Shown one piece after another: positions 42,721 through 50,321 of a stretch of DNA of 64,000 nt. Source of the stretch: QHCA01 sp038237645 (GTDB taxonomy: Bacteria > Actinomycetota > Actinomycetes > Mycobacteriales > QHCA01); assembly GCA_038237645.1 (NCBI GenBank), contig JBBRYN010000002.1, positions 62,001-126,000 of the forward strand, read 5' to 3'. A model generated the notes under the pieces. The model searched no databases. It was not told where the DNA came from and saw only the letters and a list, made by a program, of their open reading frames with translations. Position 1 is the stretch's first letter, and every line of letters starts with the position of its first letter. The position numbers and the translations under genes are program-made.

Positions 42721-43672
42721 GAAGGATCACGATAGCGCTATCGTCAGCAATCGGCCACCGTTTTCGGCCCTGTGCTGGGGAGCGGCCGGCGTCGTTGCCT
42801 TCAGCCTGACCTTCCCCGCGACCCGGCTGGCGCTGCCCGCCTTCGGGCCGGTGCTGACCGGCCTGGGCCGGGCCGCCGGCGCAGCCGCCATCGCCGGCAT
42901 CGCGTTGCTGCTGGCCCGGGCGCCGCGACCGACCCGGGCCGAGTGGGCCCGGATCGCCGTGGTGAGTGCCGGGGTCGTCGTCGGCTTCCCGTTGTTGTCG
43001 GCCCTCGCGCTCGACCATGTCGGTGCCGGGCACGCCGCGGTGCTGGCCGGCCTCCTGCCGGCCGCGACGGCACTGGCTGCGGTGGCGCGGGCCGGCGAAC
43101 GGCCCCACCCGGGGTTCTGGGTCGCCGCGGGTGCCGGGCTGGCCGCCGTGCTGGTCTTCGCCGCCGTACGCGGGGCGGGTCGCCCACAGGTCGCGGACCT
43201 GCTGCTCCTCGCGGCGGTCGCCGCTGCGGCACTCGGTTACGCCGAGGGCGGCGCCCTGGCCCGGACCATGCCGGGGTGGCGGGTCATCGCCTGGGCGCTG
43301 GTGCTCGCCGCGCCCGTGCTCGTGCCGGTGTCGGCCTACGCCGCCCTCACCGACCCGCCGCGCCATCCAGGCGCCGGTGCGTGGCTGGGACTGGCATATG
43401 TCACTGCCGTGAGCGCGTTTCTCGGCTTCCTCGCCTGGTACCGCGGACTGGCCCGCGGTGGGGTGGCCAGGGTCGGCCAACTCCAGCTTGCCCAGCCGGT
43501 GCTCACGCTGGGATGGGCCGTGCTGCTGCTCGGCGAGCGGGTCGACGCCGTGACGGTGGGGGCTGCCCTGGTCGTCCTGGCGATGACTGCGGCGACTCAA
43601 CGAGGCCGTGTCCGGCATCCGGCGCATGACGCGGACCGCCCGGCCGCTCCGGCGCGGCTGGGGGCAGCATGA
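42719..43672 (+). CDS. EamA (DMT superfamily) transporter, divergent from the MocR gene
   Basis: The 317-residue membrane protein has about ten hydrophobic helices in two EamA repeats (ALCWGAAGVVAFSLTFPATR opens the first, ADLLLLAAVAAAALGYAEGG the second). Such proteins export metabolites or amino acids. Control by the neighbouring MocR factor is likely. ATG 42719 is the only good start; the palindrome at 42731-42742 is within its first codons. It overlaps the next EamA gene by 4 bp. Confidence 0.85.
   Translation: MKDHDSAIVSNRPPFSALCWGAAGVVAFSLTFPATRLALPAFGPVLTGLGRAAGAAAIAGIALLLARAPRPTRAEWARIAVVSAGVVVGFPLLSALALDHVGAGHAAVLAGLLPAATALAAVARAGERPHPGFWVAAGAGLAAVLVFAAVRGAGRPQVADLLLLAAVAAAALGYAEGGALARTMPGWRVIAWALVLAAPVLVPVSAYAALTDPPRHPGAGAWLGLAYVTAVSAFLGFLAWYRGLARGGVARVGQLQLAQPVLTLGWAVLLLGERVDAVTVGAALVVLAMTAATQRGRVRHPAHDADRPAAPARLGAA
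42731..42742. promoter_or_regulatory. Perfect palindrome, probable MocR operator
   Basis: GATAGCGCTATC is an exact 12-bp palindrome 10 bp inside the EamA gene and 11 bp upstream of the MocR start codon. It is placed to block or activate both divergent transcripts. CTACTCTG (42706-42713) just inside the MocR gene resembles a -10 element for EamA. Confidence 0.55.
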
Positions 43673-44661
43673 GGGCCATGCTGCAGACGGCCAACTCGCC
43701 GGCCCGCGCCCGCAATGCCGCCCCGGCCTGGCTGGTGTGGCTGGCCCTGGGCACCGTCTACCTGGTCTGGGGATCGACCTATCTCGGCATCAAGGTCGCG
43801 GTCGAGACGCTCCCGCCACTGCTCATGTCGGGGGTCCGGTTCTTCCTCGCCGGCGTCATCATGCTGGCGATCCTCGCCGTCGCGCGGCCCGCCGCGCTGC
43901 GGGTGACCCGCGCTCAGTTGACCACCGTCGCCATCGTCGGGGTGCTGCTGCTGCTCGGCGGCAACGGGCTGGTCTCGGTGGGTGAGCAGCGGGTCGCCTC
44001 CGGCCTCGCCGCGCTGCTGATCGCGGCGGTGCCGCTGTGGATCGTGCTCTTCCGGGCCCTCGGTGGCGACCGGCCGGCCCCGGCCACCCTGGCCGGAGTA
44101 GCCGTCGGATTCGTCGGCGTTGCGGTGCTGCTCCTGGGCTCCGCCGCCGGTCACTCCGACCTCGGGCACGCCATCCTGGTCATGCTCGCGGCGCTGTCCT
44201 GGGCGGCCGGCTCCTACCTCGGCAGCCGGGGGATCATGCCGGGCAACCCGTTCACGGCGACGGCGTACGAGATGGTCATCGGCGGCGGGATCATGGCCGC
44301 GGCCGGCCTGATCCGCGGCGAGGCCGTGGGATTAGACCTGGCGCAGGTGTCCGGGCGCTCGTGGTTCGCCATGGGCTACCTGCTCGTCTTCGGGTCACTC
44401 GTGGCCTTCACGGCCTACGTCTGGTTGCTTGCCAACGCGCCGGTCAGCCAGGTGTCGACCTATGCCTACGTCAACCCGGCGGTCGCCGTGCTGCTCGGCG
44501 CGCTGATCCTGGGTGAGCCGATCACCGTGACGGTGCTGGTCGGCGGGGCCGTCATCCTCGTCGCGGTGGCCGTCGTCGTGGCCGAGGAGGCTCGGCGCAA
44601 GCGGCGGTCTGCCGATCGGACCGCCGCAGCCATGCGCGAGGATCCGGTCGACTCCGGCTGA
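43669..44661 (+). CDS. EamA (DMT superfamily) transporter, second copy
   Basis: The 330-residue protein has ten hydrophobic helices, with WLALGTVYLVWGSTYLGIK in the first EamA repeat and LVMLAALSWAAGSYLGSRG in the second; the YAYVNPAVAVLLGALILGE end is typical of the YedA/RhaT-type group. It belongs to a different subfamily from the EamA gene upstream, so the two do not look like a recent duplication. ATG 43669 overlaps that gene (ATGA), implying joint transcription. Confidence 0.85.
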   Translation: MRAMLQTANSPARARNAAPAWLVWLALGTVYLVWGSTYLGIKVAVETLPPLLMSGVRFFLAGVIMLAILAVARPAALRVTRAQLTTVAIVGVLLLLGGNGLVSVGEQRVASGLAALLIAAVPLWIVLFRALGGDRPAPATLAGVAVGFVGVAVLLLGSAAGHSDLGHAILVMLAALSWAAGSYLGSRGIMPGNPFTATAYEMVIGGGIMAAAGLIRGEAVGLDLAQVSGRSWFAMGYLLVFGSLVAFTAYVWLLANAPVSQVSTYAYVNPAVAVLLGALILGEPITVTVLVGGAVILVAVAVVVAEEARRKRRSADRTAAAMREDPVDSG

Positions 44662-44676
44662 GGGGACAATGGGGCC

Positions 44677-45813
44677 GTGACCGGTTCACACCCCGAGATC
44701 CTCCAGCGGCTGCTCGACGTCGCCCTCGCGGTGGCCGGCGAGCGCCGCGCCGAGCCGGTGTTGCGTACGGTGCTCGATGCCGCACGCGACCTGGCCGGCG
44801 CCCGGTATGCCGCGGTCGGCGTGCCGGACGGCGGGGGTGGCATGGCCCTGTTCCTGACCGCCGGCATCGACGAGCGGACCTGGGACGAGATCGGCTACCT
44901 TCCCACCCACCACGGACTGCTGGGCGTGCTGCTGCAGGAGCCGACCGCCATCCGGCTGGCAGACATCCGGCAGGACCCGCGGTTCACCGGCTGGCCCGCC
45001 GGCCACCCGGACATGCGCTCCTTCCTCGGCGTCCCGATCCTCGCCGGGGGCGAGATCCTGGCCGAGTTGTACCTGTCTGACAAGACTCACGGCGCGGAGT
45101 TCACCGAGGCCGACCAGCGGCTGGTCGAGACGCTGGCGGCGCACGCTGCCCTGGCCATCGCCAACGCCCAGCGGCTCGAACGCGCCCGGGAGCTGTCCGT
45201 GGCCCAGGAGCGCACCCGGCTGGCCCGCGACCTGCACGATTCCGTCACCCAGACGTTGTTCAGCCTCTCGCTGTCGGCGGAGAGTGCGGTCACGCTGGCA
45301 GACGCGGCCGCCAGTGATGATCGGCTGACTGCCGAGCTGGACCGGGTGCGGGTGCTCAGCGGCGCCGCACTGGGCGAGCTACGGTCGCTGGTCGACACCC
45401 TGCGGGCACCGGACCTCGACCACGAAGGGCTGCCGGCAGCGCTGCGCAACCGGGTGGCGCTGCTCCAGCGGGTGCACGACGTGCCGGTCGAGCTGACGGT
45501 CGCCGGCGCGCGGACCGGCTGCAGTCCCACGATCGACCGCGAGCTGATGCGCATCGCGCACGAGGCCCTGGCCAATGCCCTGCGGCACGCCGGGGCGAGC
45601 GTGGTCCGGGTAGCGCTGTCCGGCGGCGACACCGTACGGCTGGAGGTGGCCGACGACGGGACCGGCTTCGACCTGGCGAGCACCGAGCGGATCAGCCGCC
45701 GGATGGGGCTCACCTCGATGCGGGAGCGGGCGGCAGCCCTCGGCGGCACCCTTGTCGTGGATACCGCGCCCGGGCGAGGTACCACCGTCACCGTGGAGGT
45801 TCCCGCTGGCTGA
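44677..45813 (+). CDS. GAF-domain sensor histidine kinase, NarL/DegS type
   Basis: The soluble kinase (378 residues) has a GAF sensor domain (about 20-165), a HisKA_3 dimerisation helix with phospho-acceptor H187 (LARDLHDSVTQTL), and an ATPase domain (HEALANALRHAG, ADDGTGFD, GLTSMRERAAALGG). No membrane helix is present, so it senses an internal or gaseous signal through the GAF domain; the cysteine/heme contacts of DosS cannot be confirmed. It overlaps its response regulator by 8 bp. Confidence 0.88.
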   Translation: MTGSHPEILQRLLDVALAVAGERRAEPVLRTVLDAARDLAGARYAAVGVPDGGGGMALFLTAGIDERTWDEIGYLPTHHGLLGVLLQEPTAIRLADIRQDPRFTGWPAGHPDMRSFLGVPILAGGEILAELYLSDKTHGAEFTEADQRLVETLAAHAALAIANAQRLERARELSVAQERTRLARDLHDSVTQTLFSLSLSAESAVTLADAAASDDRLTAELDRVRVLSGAALGELRSLVDTLRAPDLDHEGLPAALRNRVALLQRVHDVPVELTVAGARTGCSPTIDRELMRIAHEALANALRHAGASVVRVALSGGDTVRLEVADDGTGFDLASTERISRRMGLTSMRERAAALGGTLVVDTAPGRGTTVTVEVPAG

Positions 45814-46441
45814 AAGCCGGCTCCTGCTGTGTGACGACCACGAGATGGTCCGCACCGGGCTGCGTACTTTCCTGCAGTTGCAGCACGACATGGTGGTTGT
45901 CGGTGAGGCCGGCACCGCCGAGGAGGCCCTTGCCCTCGTGCCGCGGGTGCGACCGGACATCGTGGTGCTCGATCTCGTGCTGCCCGGCATGGGGGGAGTC
46001 GAGGCGGTCCGCCGGCTGCGGGCCGAGCATCCCGAGGTGAAGGTCGTCGTGCTGACCAGCTTCGCCGGCCCGGACAACGTGCTCTCCGTGGTCCGGTCCG
46101 GCGTGAGCGGATACCTGCTCAAGGACGTCGGCCCGGCCGAGCTCGCCGAGGCGCTCCGGGTCGTCCACGCCGGGGGAGTGCCGCTGCACCCCACGGTCGC
46201 GGCGACGGTCATGCGCAGCGTCACCGAACCCACCCGCGAGCAGTTGACACCGCGGGAGCGCGAGGTGCTGCGCCTGGTCGCGCGCGGGCTGTCCAACCGG
46301 CTCATCGCCCGCGACCTCGCCCTGTCGGAGAAGACCGTCAAGACCCACGTGAGTGCGATCCTCGGCAAGCTCGGGGTCGCCGACCGCACGCAGGCGGCGC
46401 TGCACGCGGTACGGGAGGGCCTGGCGGACGAGTCGATCTAG
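45806..46441 (+). CDS. NarL-family response regulator, probable CTG start
   Basis: The receiver domain has acidic residues D10/D11 (LCDDHE), phosphorylation site D56 (DIVVLD), T (VVLTSF) and K (YLLKDVG). The C-terminal LuxR HTH reads LTPREREVLRLVARGLSNRL and EKTVKTHV. No ATG/GTG/TTG lies at the right place; CTG 45806 is in frame, 6 bp after GGAGG (45795-45799), and gives the standard 211 residues. A TTG at 45752 would add 18 residues and lacks a site. It is the cognate partner of the kinase it overlaps. Confidence 0.85.
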   Translation: MAESRLLLCDDHEMVRTGLRTFLQLQHDMVVVGEAGTAEEALALVPRVRPDIVVLDLVLPGMGGVEAVRRLRAEHPEVKVVVLTSFAGPDNVLSVVRSGVSGYLLKDVGPAELAEALRVVHAGGVPLHPTVAATVMRSVTEPTREQLTPREREVLRLVARGLSNRLIARDLALSEKTVKTHVSAILGKLGVADRTQAALHAVREGLADESI

Positions 46442-46442
46442 C

Positions 46443-46483
46443 CCTGACCTGGCCTGACCTAGCCCCGACCCAGCCCGACCTGG
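46443..46483 (+). repeat. Degenerate ~10-bp direct repeats after the response regulator
   Basis: Four imperfect units related to CCTGACCTGG follow the response-regulator stop directly. The rest of the 128-bp gap up to 46569 contains GGCCTAGGCC, a 10-bp palindrome, but no recognisable gene or terminator. Confidence 0.5.
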
Positions 46484-46569
46484 CCACGCCCAGGCGTAGG
46501 TCCAAAGGCCTAGGCCGCCTCGGCCCGCGGCCCGATGCGGCGGCGCCGTCCGGCAGCCACCGTGGAGGC

Positions 46570-47253
46570 ATGCCTACAGCGATCATCACCGGAGCATCCC
46601 GCGGCCTGGGCGCTGCCCTGGCCACCGACCTGGCCCGCGCCGGCTGGCGGCTGGTCGTCGACGCCCGCCACGCCGACGAGCTGGCCGTGGCGGTGACACC
46701 ACTCGGCGCCGGCGTCACGGCGCTGGCCGGCGACGTCACCGACCCAGCGCACCGGCGAGCCCTCGTCGCGGCTGCGGGCGACCGGCTCGACCTGCTGGTG
46801 CTCAACGCATCGACCCTCGGCCCCTCCCCGCTGCCGCCGCTCGCCGGCTTCGACCTGGACCGGCTGCGGGAGGTCTTCGAGGTCAACGCCGTCGCCCCGC
46901 TCGGGCTGGTGCAGGCCGCCCTGCCCGCGCTGCGGGCCACCGGTGGCCGGGTGATCCTCGTCTCCAGTGACGCCGCGGTGGAGGGCTACCCGGGATGGGG
47001 TGGCTACGGCGCCTCGAAGGCGGCGCTGGACGCCGTGGGCCGGGTGCTGGCCGCCGAGGAGGCCGGCCTGCGGGTCTACGCCGTAGACCCGGGCGATCTG
47101 CGTACCCGGATGCACCAGGACGCCTATCCCGGCGAGGACATCAGCGACCGTCCCGAACCCGGGTCGGTCGTGCCCGGCTTGCGCACGCTGGTCGACGGTG
47201 ACCTGCCCAGCGGCCGCTACCGGGTCGCGGACTTGGCGCCGGTCCGCGGATGA
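46570..47253 (+). CDS. Short-chain dehydrogenase/reductase
   Basis: A classical SDR of 227 residues: cofactor motif TGASRGLG (7-14), NAS (LVLNAS), catalytic S132/S133, Y146 and K150 (YGASK). Arg at position 33 (DARHADEL) suggests NADP preference. The substrate is unknown. It overlaps the QueA-like gene by 4 bp, so the pair is one operon, and the two may act on one metabolite. Confidence 0.88.
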   Translation: MPTAIITGASRGLGAALATDLARAGWRLVVDARHADELAVAVTPLGAGVTALAGDVTDPAHRRALVAAAGDRLDLLVLNASTLGPSPLPPLAGFDLDRLREVFEVNAVAPLGLVQAALPALRATGGRVILVSSDAAVEGYPGWGGYGASKAALDAVGRVLAAEEAGLRVYAVDPGDLRTRMHQDAYPGEDISDRPEPGSVVPGLRTLVDGDLPSGRYRVADLAPVRG

Positions 47254-48362
47254 CCGCGTGCCTGGAGTGCTCCCCGAGCCTGACCTTCGACCTGCCGGCG
47301 GAGCTGGCGGCCTCGGCGCCACCGGAGGCGCGCGGCGTTCCCCGGGACGGCATCCGGATGCTCGTCGCTTCAGCGGCGGAGGGCCTGCGGCACGCCCACG
47401 TCCACGACCTGCCAGATGCCTTGCGGGCCGGCGACCTGCTGGTGGTCAACCGGTCCAAGACCCTCCCTGCGGCGCTGGACGGCGTCACCGGCGACGGCGA
47501 GCAGGTGGCGGTGCACCTGTCGACCGTGTTGCCCGGCGGCGGCCGCACCCCCGCATCCGCGCTGGCTGCGACCGCCGCGCCATGGGTGGTCGAGCTGCGC
47601 CGGCCGCTGGAGGTCGGCAGCGCGCCGTCCTATGCCGACCGGGCCGGCGCCGTCGTCACGTTGCCCGGTGGTGCGGTCCTGCGGGTGCTGCGGCCGCAGG
47701 CCGGCGACGGCCCGCACTCGCGCCTGTGGGTTGCTGCGCTCACCACCCCGGAGCCGCTGGGCCGCTGGCTGGCACGCCACGGCGAGCCGATCCGGTATTC
47801 CCACGTGACCGGCCGCTGGGCGCTGGCGGCCTACCAGACCGGATACGGCGACGTTCCGGGCAGCGCCGAGATGCCCAGCGCCGGCCGCGGCCTGACCACT
47901 GCCGTCCTCGACCGGCTCCGCCGCAAGGGGGTCGAGGTGCAGTCGGTGGTGCTGCACTGCGGCGTGTCCTCCCTGGAGGAGGGCGACCCGCCTTACGCCG
48001 AGTGGTATTCGGTGCCGGCGCCCACCGTTGCCGCGATCGCCCGCACCCGGGCCCGCGGCCGGCGAGTGGTCGCAGTGGGGACGACGGTGGTGCGCGCGCT
48101 GGAATCGGCCGCCGCCGGATCGGGTGAGGTCCGGCCGGGCTCGGGCTGGACGGACCTGGTCATCACCCCCGAGCGCGGAGTGTCCGCAGTGGACGGCCTG
48201 CTCACCGGCTGGCACGAGCCGGCCGCCTCTCACTTGTGGATGCTGGCGGCCCTGCTGGGGAACGGAGCAGGCAATCATCTGCTCTGCGAGTCCTACCGCA
48301 CCGCGCTCGACCAGGGCTACCGCTGGCACGAGTTCGGCGACGTTCACCTGCTGCTGACCTGA
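47250..48362 (+). CDS. QueA-like S-adenosylmethionine ribosyltransferase-isomerase, divergent
   Basis: QueA transfers ribose from SAM to preQ1 in tRNA. Recognisable family segments are LRAGDLLVVNRSKTLPA, RYSHV and YQTGYG, a LTTAVLDRLRRKGVEV helix, VGTTVVRALE and VDGLLTGWHEPAASHLWML. Several signature residues differ from canonical QueA: the AAPTAGLHFT stretch is AEMPSAGRGLTT and HVGAGTF is HCGVSSL. Length 370 residues. No tgt, queC-F or queG lies in the window. It may be a paralogue with a different acceptor; the neighbouring SDR supports a small-molecule role (inference). Confidence 0.8.
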   Translation: MTACLECSPSLTFDLPAELAASAPPEARGVPRDGIRMLVASAAEGLRHAHVHDLPDALRAGDLLVVNRSKTLPAALDGVTGDGEQVAVHLSTVLPGGGRTPASALAATAAPWVVELRRPLEVGSAPSYADRAGAVVTLPGGAVLRVLRPQAGDGPHSRLWVAALTTPEPLGRWLARHGEPIRYSHVTGRWALAAYQTGYGDVPGSAEMPSAGRGLTTAVLDRLRRKGVEVQSVVLHCGVSSLEEGDPPYAEWYSVPAPTVAAIARTRARGRRVVAVGTTVVRALESAAAGSGEVRPGSGWTDLVITPERGVSAVDGLLTGWHEPAASHLWMLAALLGNGAGNHLLCESYRTALDQGYRWHEFGDVHLLLT

Positions 48363-48421
48363 TCCGGCCCGCATTCGGCACCGTGCCGGACGGCTGCGGG
48401 GCACGCTCTACGGTTAGCCCC

Positions 48422-49075
48422 GTGTCGAAGCGGCGGCTGGGGCGGATCGGCCTGACCCGGCTGGTGGTGGCCGCCGCGCTGGCCTTCCTCGGCGGCTTTG
48501 CCATCCTGCTCGTGCTGGCCTGGCTGCGAGCCGGATCACCCGGCCTGGCCGGCTACCTCAGCCAACTGGGTGCCACCGGTGAGCCGGGCGCCGGGCTCTA
48601 CCGGCTCGCTGTGCTCTGCGTGGCCGGGGCCGCAGCGAGCATGGCGCTGGCGTGGCGGCTGCGGTCGCCGGGGCTGGGCGCCGCGGGCCTGCTCGCCGGA
48701 TCAGCCGTGTCCTTCGTGGTCTCGGCCGGCGTTCCCTGCGCCCCCGGGTGCCCGATCCCGATCCGGGACGGCCTCACCACGTTGACCAACTTCGTGCACT
48801 TCAGCGTGAGCGGGGCGGCGTTCGCGCTGGCCGTGGGCGCCATGACCTCGGTGGCCGCCTACTACCGCGACCCGGTACTGCGCCGGATGTCAGCCGTCGC
48901 GTCGCGGCTCGCCACGATCCTGTACGGCATCCTGTCGGCTCTGGTGCTGTTGATCGGGCATTCCGTCGTCAACGGGGCGGTCGAGCGGTTGCTCGCGGCG
49001 GTCGCGGTGGGCTGGCTGGTCGCCTCCGGGCTCCGGCTGTGCCACCGCCGGGTGGTGGGCCTGCGCCAACCCTGA
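48422..49075 (+). CDS. DUF998 family membrane protein
   Basis: This integral membrane protein of 217 residues has six or so hydrophobic helices. The layout (AFLGGFAILLVLAWLRAGSP, LYRLAVLCVAGAA, TNFVHFSVSGAAFALAVGAM) fits DUF998, a family with no known reaction. A periplasmic loop contains two close cysteines (GVPCAPGCPI). GTG 48422 is 59 bp after the QueA-like gene. Confidence 0.75.
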   Translation: MSKRRLGRIGLTRLVVAAALAFLGGFAILLVLAWLRAGSPGLAGYLSQLGATGEPGAGLYRLAVLCVAGAAASMALAWRLRSPGLGAAGLLAGSAVSFVVSAGVPCAPGCPIPIRDGLTTLTNFVHFSVSGAAFALAVGAMTSVAAYYRDPVLRRMSAVASRLATILYGILSALVLLIGHSVVNGAVERLLAAVAVGWLVASGLRLCHRRVVGLRQP

Positions 49076-49105
49076 CTGTCGGAGGGGTCTGGCACGATCG
49101 CGGCC

Positions 49106-50314
49106 GTGGCCGGATCCAGTGCGCACCTGTCTGCCGCCCAGGTCAGGCGGGTGGCGCTTGCCGCCCAGGGCTTCACAGATCCCCGGCCGAGGGGGGTCCC
49201 CGATCGGCGGGCGCTGCGCCGGGTGCTGTCCCGGGTCGGCCTCCTGCAGATCGACTCCGTCAACGTGCTGGTCCGCTCGCACTACCTGCCGCTGTTCAGC
49301 CGGCTGGGCGGTTACCCGGCTGCGCTGCTCGACCGGGCCGCCGGGGTGGCGCCGCGCGAGCTGTTCGAATACTGGGCGCACGAGGCGTCGCTGATCCCGG
49401 TGCACACCCAGCCGCTGCTGCGCTGGCGGATGGAGCGCTCCCGCGACGAGGCCTGGGGCGGGATGCGCCGGATCGCCGAGGACAAGCCCGCCTTTGTCCG
49501 GTGGGTGCTCGCGGAGGTGCGTGACCGGGGTCCGCTGGCCGCGGGGGACATCGAGCACGACGCGCCGCGGCCGACGGACGGCTGGGGGTGGAACTGGTCG
49601 GAGGTCAAGCGCGCGCTCGAATGGCTCTTCTGGTCCGGACAGGTGACCACCGCAGCGCGGCGCGGCTTCGAGCGGCTCTACGACCTGCCCGAGCGGGTGC
49701 TGCCGGCCGCCGTGCTGGCCACTTCGACGCCCGAGGTGGCACAGGCGCAGCGCGGGCTGGTCGAGATCGCCGCCCGCGGCCTCGGTGTGGCAACCGAGCC
49801 GGAGCTGCGCGACTATTTCCGGCTGCGGCCGGCCGAGTCCCAGGCGGCCGTCGCCGCCCTGGTCGAGGACGGCCGGCTCGTGCCGGTGTCGGTCGAGGGC
49901 TGGCGGCAGCCGGCCTACCTTCATCCGCAGGCCCGGCTGCCCCGCCGGGTCACCGCCCGGGCGCTGCTCTCGCCGTTCGATTCCCTGGTGTGGCAGCGGT
50001 CCCGCACCGAGCGGGTGTTCGGCATGCGGCTGCGGCTGGAGATCTACACCCCGAAGCCGAAGCGGCTGCACGGCTACTACGTGCTGCCCTTCCTGCTCGG
50101 CGACCGGCTGGTGGCGCGGGTCGATCTCAAGGCCGACCGCAGGGCCGGTGTGCTCGTCGTGCAGGCCGCCCATCTCGAGCCGGGCCGGCCGGTGGGGGAG
50201 GTGACCGAGGCGCTGGCGGCGGAACTCACCGCGCTGGCCGGGTGGCTCGGCCTGGGCACGGTGGCGGTCCGGCCCAGTGGCGACCTGGCGGGTCCGCTTG
50301 CGGCCCGGCTGTAG
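49106..50314 (+). CDS. YcaQ/AlkX-type winged-helix DNA glycosylase
   Basis: The HTH_42 (YcaQ) family contains DNA glycosylases that remove bulky or cross-linked purines. The 402-residue protein has the catalytic Q-x-D motif (Q48-I49-D50 in LLQIDSVNVL) typical of the AlkX/YcaQ branch, which opens interstrand cross-links, rather than the Q-x-Q of self-resistance enzymes. FEYWAHEASLIP and SPFDSLVW are further family marks. It looks like a general repair enzyme; no biosynthetic cluster lies nearby. Confidence 0.85.
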   Translation: MAGSSAHLSAAQVRRVALAAQGFTDPRPRGVPDRRALRRVLSRVGLLQIDSVNVLVRSHYLPLFSRLGGYPAALLDRAAGVAPRELFEYWAHEASLIPVHTQPLLRWRMERSRDEAWGGMRRIAEDKPAFVRWVLAEVRDRGPLAAGDIEHDAPRPTDGWGWNWSEVKRALEWLFWSGQVTTAARRGFERLYDLPERVLPAAVLATSTPEVAQAQRGLVEIAARGLGVATEPELRDYFRLRPAESQAAVAALVEDGRLVPVSVEGWRQPAYLHPQARLPRRVTARALLSPFDSLVWQRSRTERVFGMRLRLEIYTPKPKRLHGYYVLPFLLGDRLVARVDLKADRRAGVLVVQAAHLEPGRPVGEVTEALAAELTALAGWLGLGTVAVRPSGDLAGPLAARL

Positions 50315-50321
50315 CGCAGGG

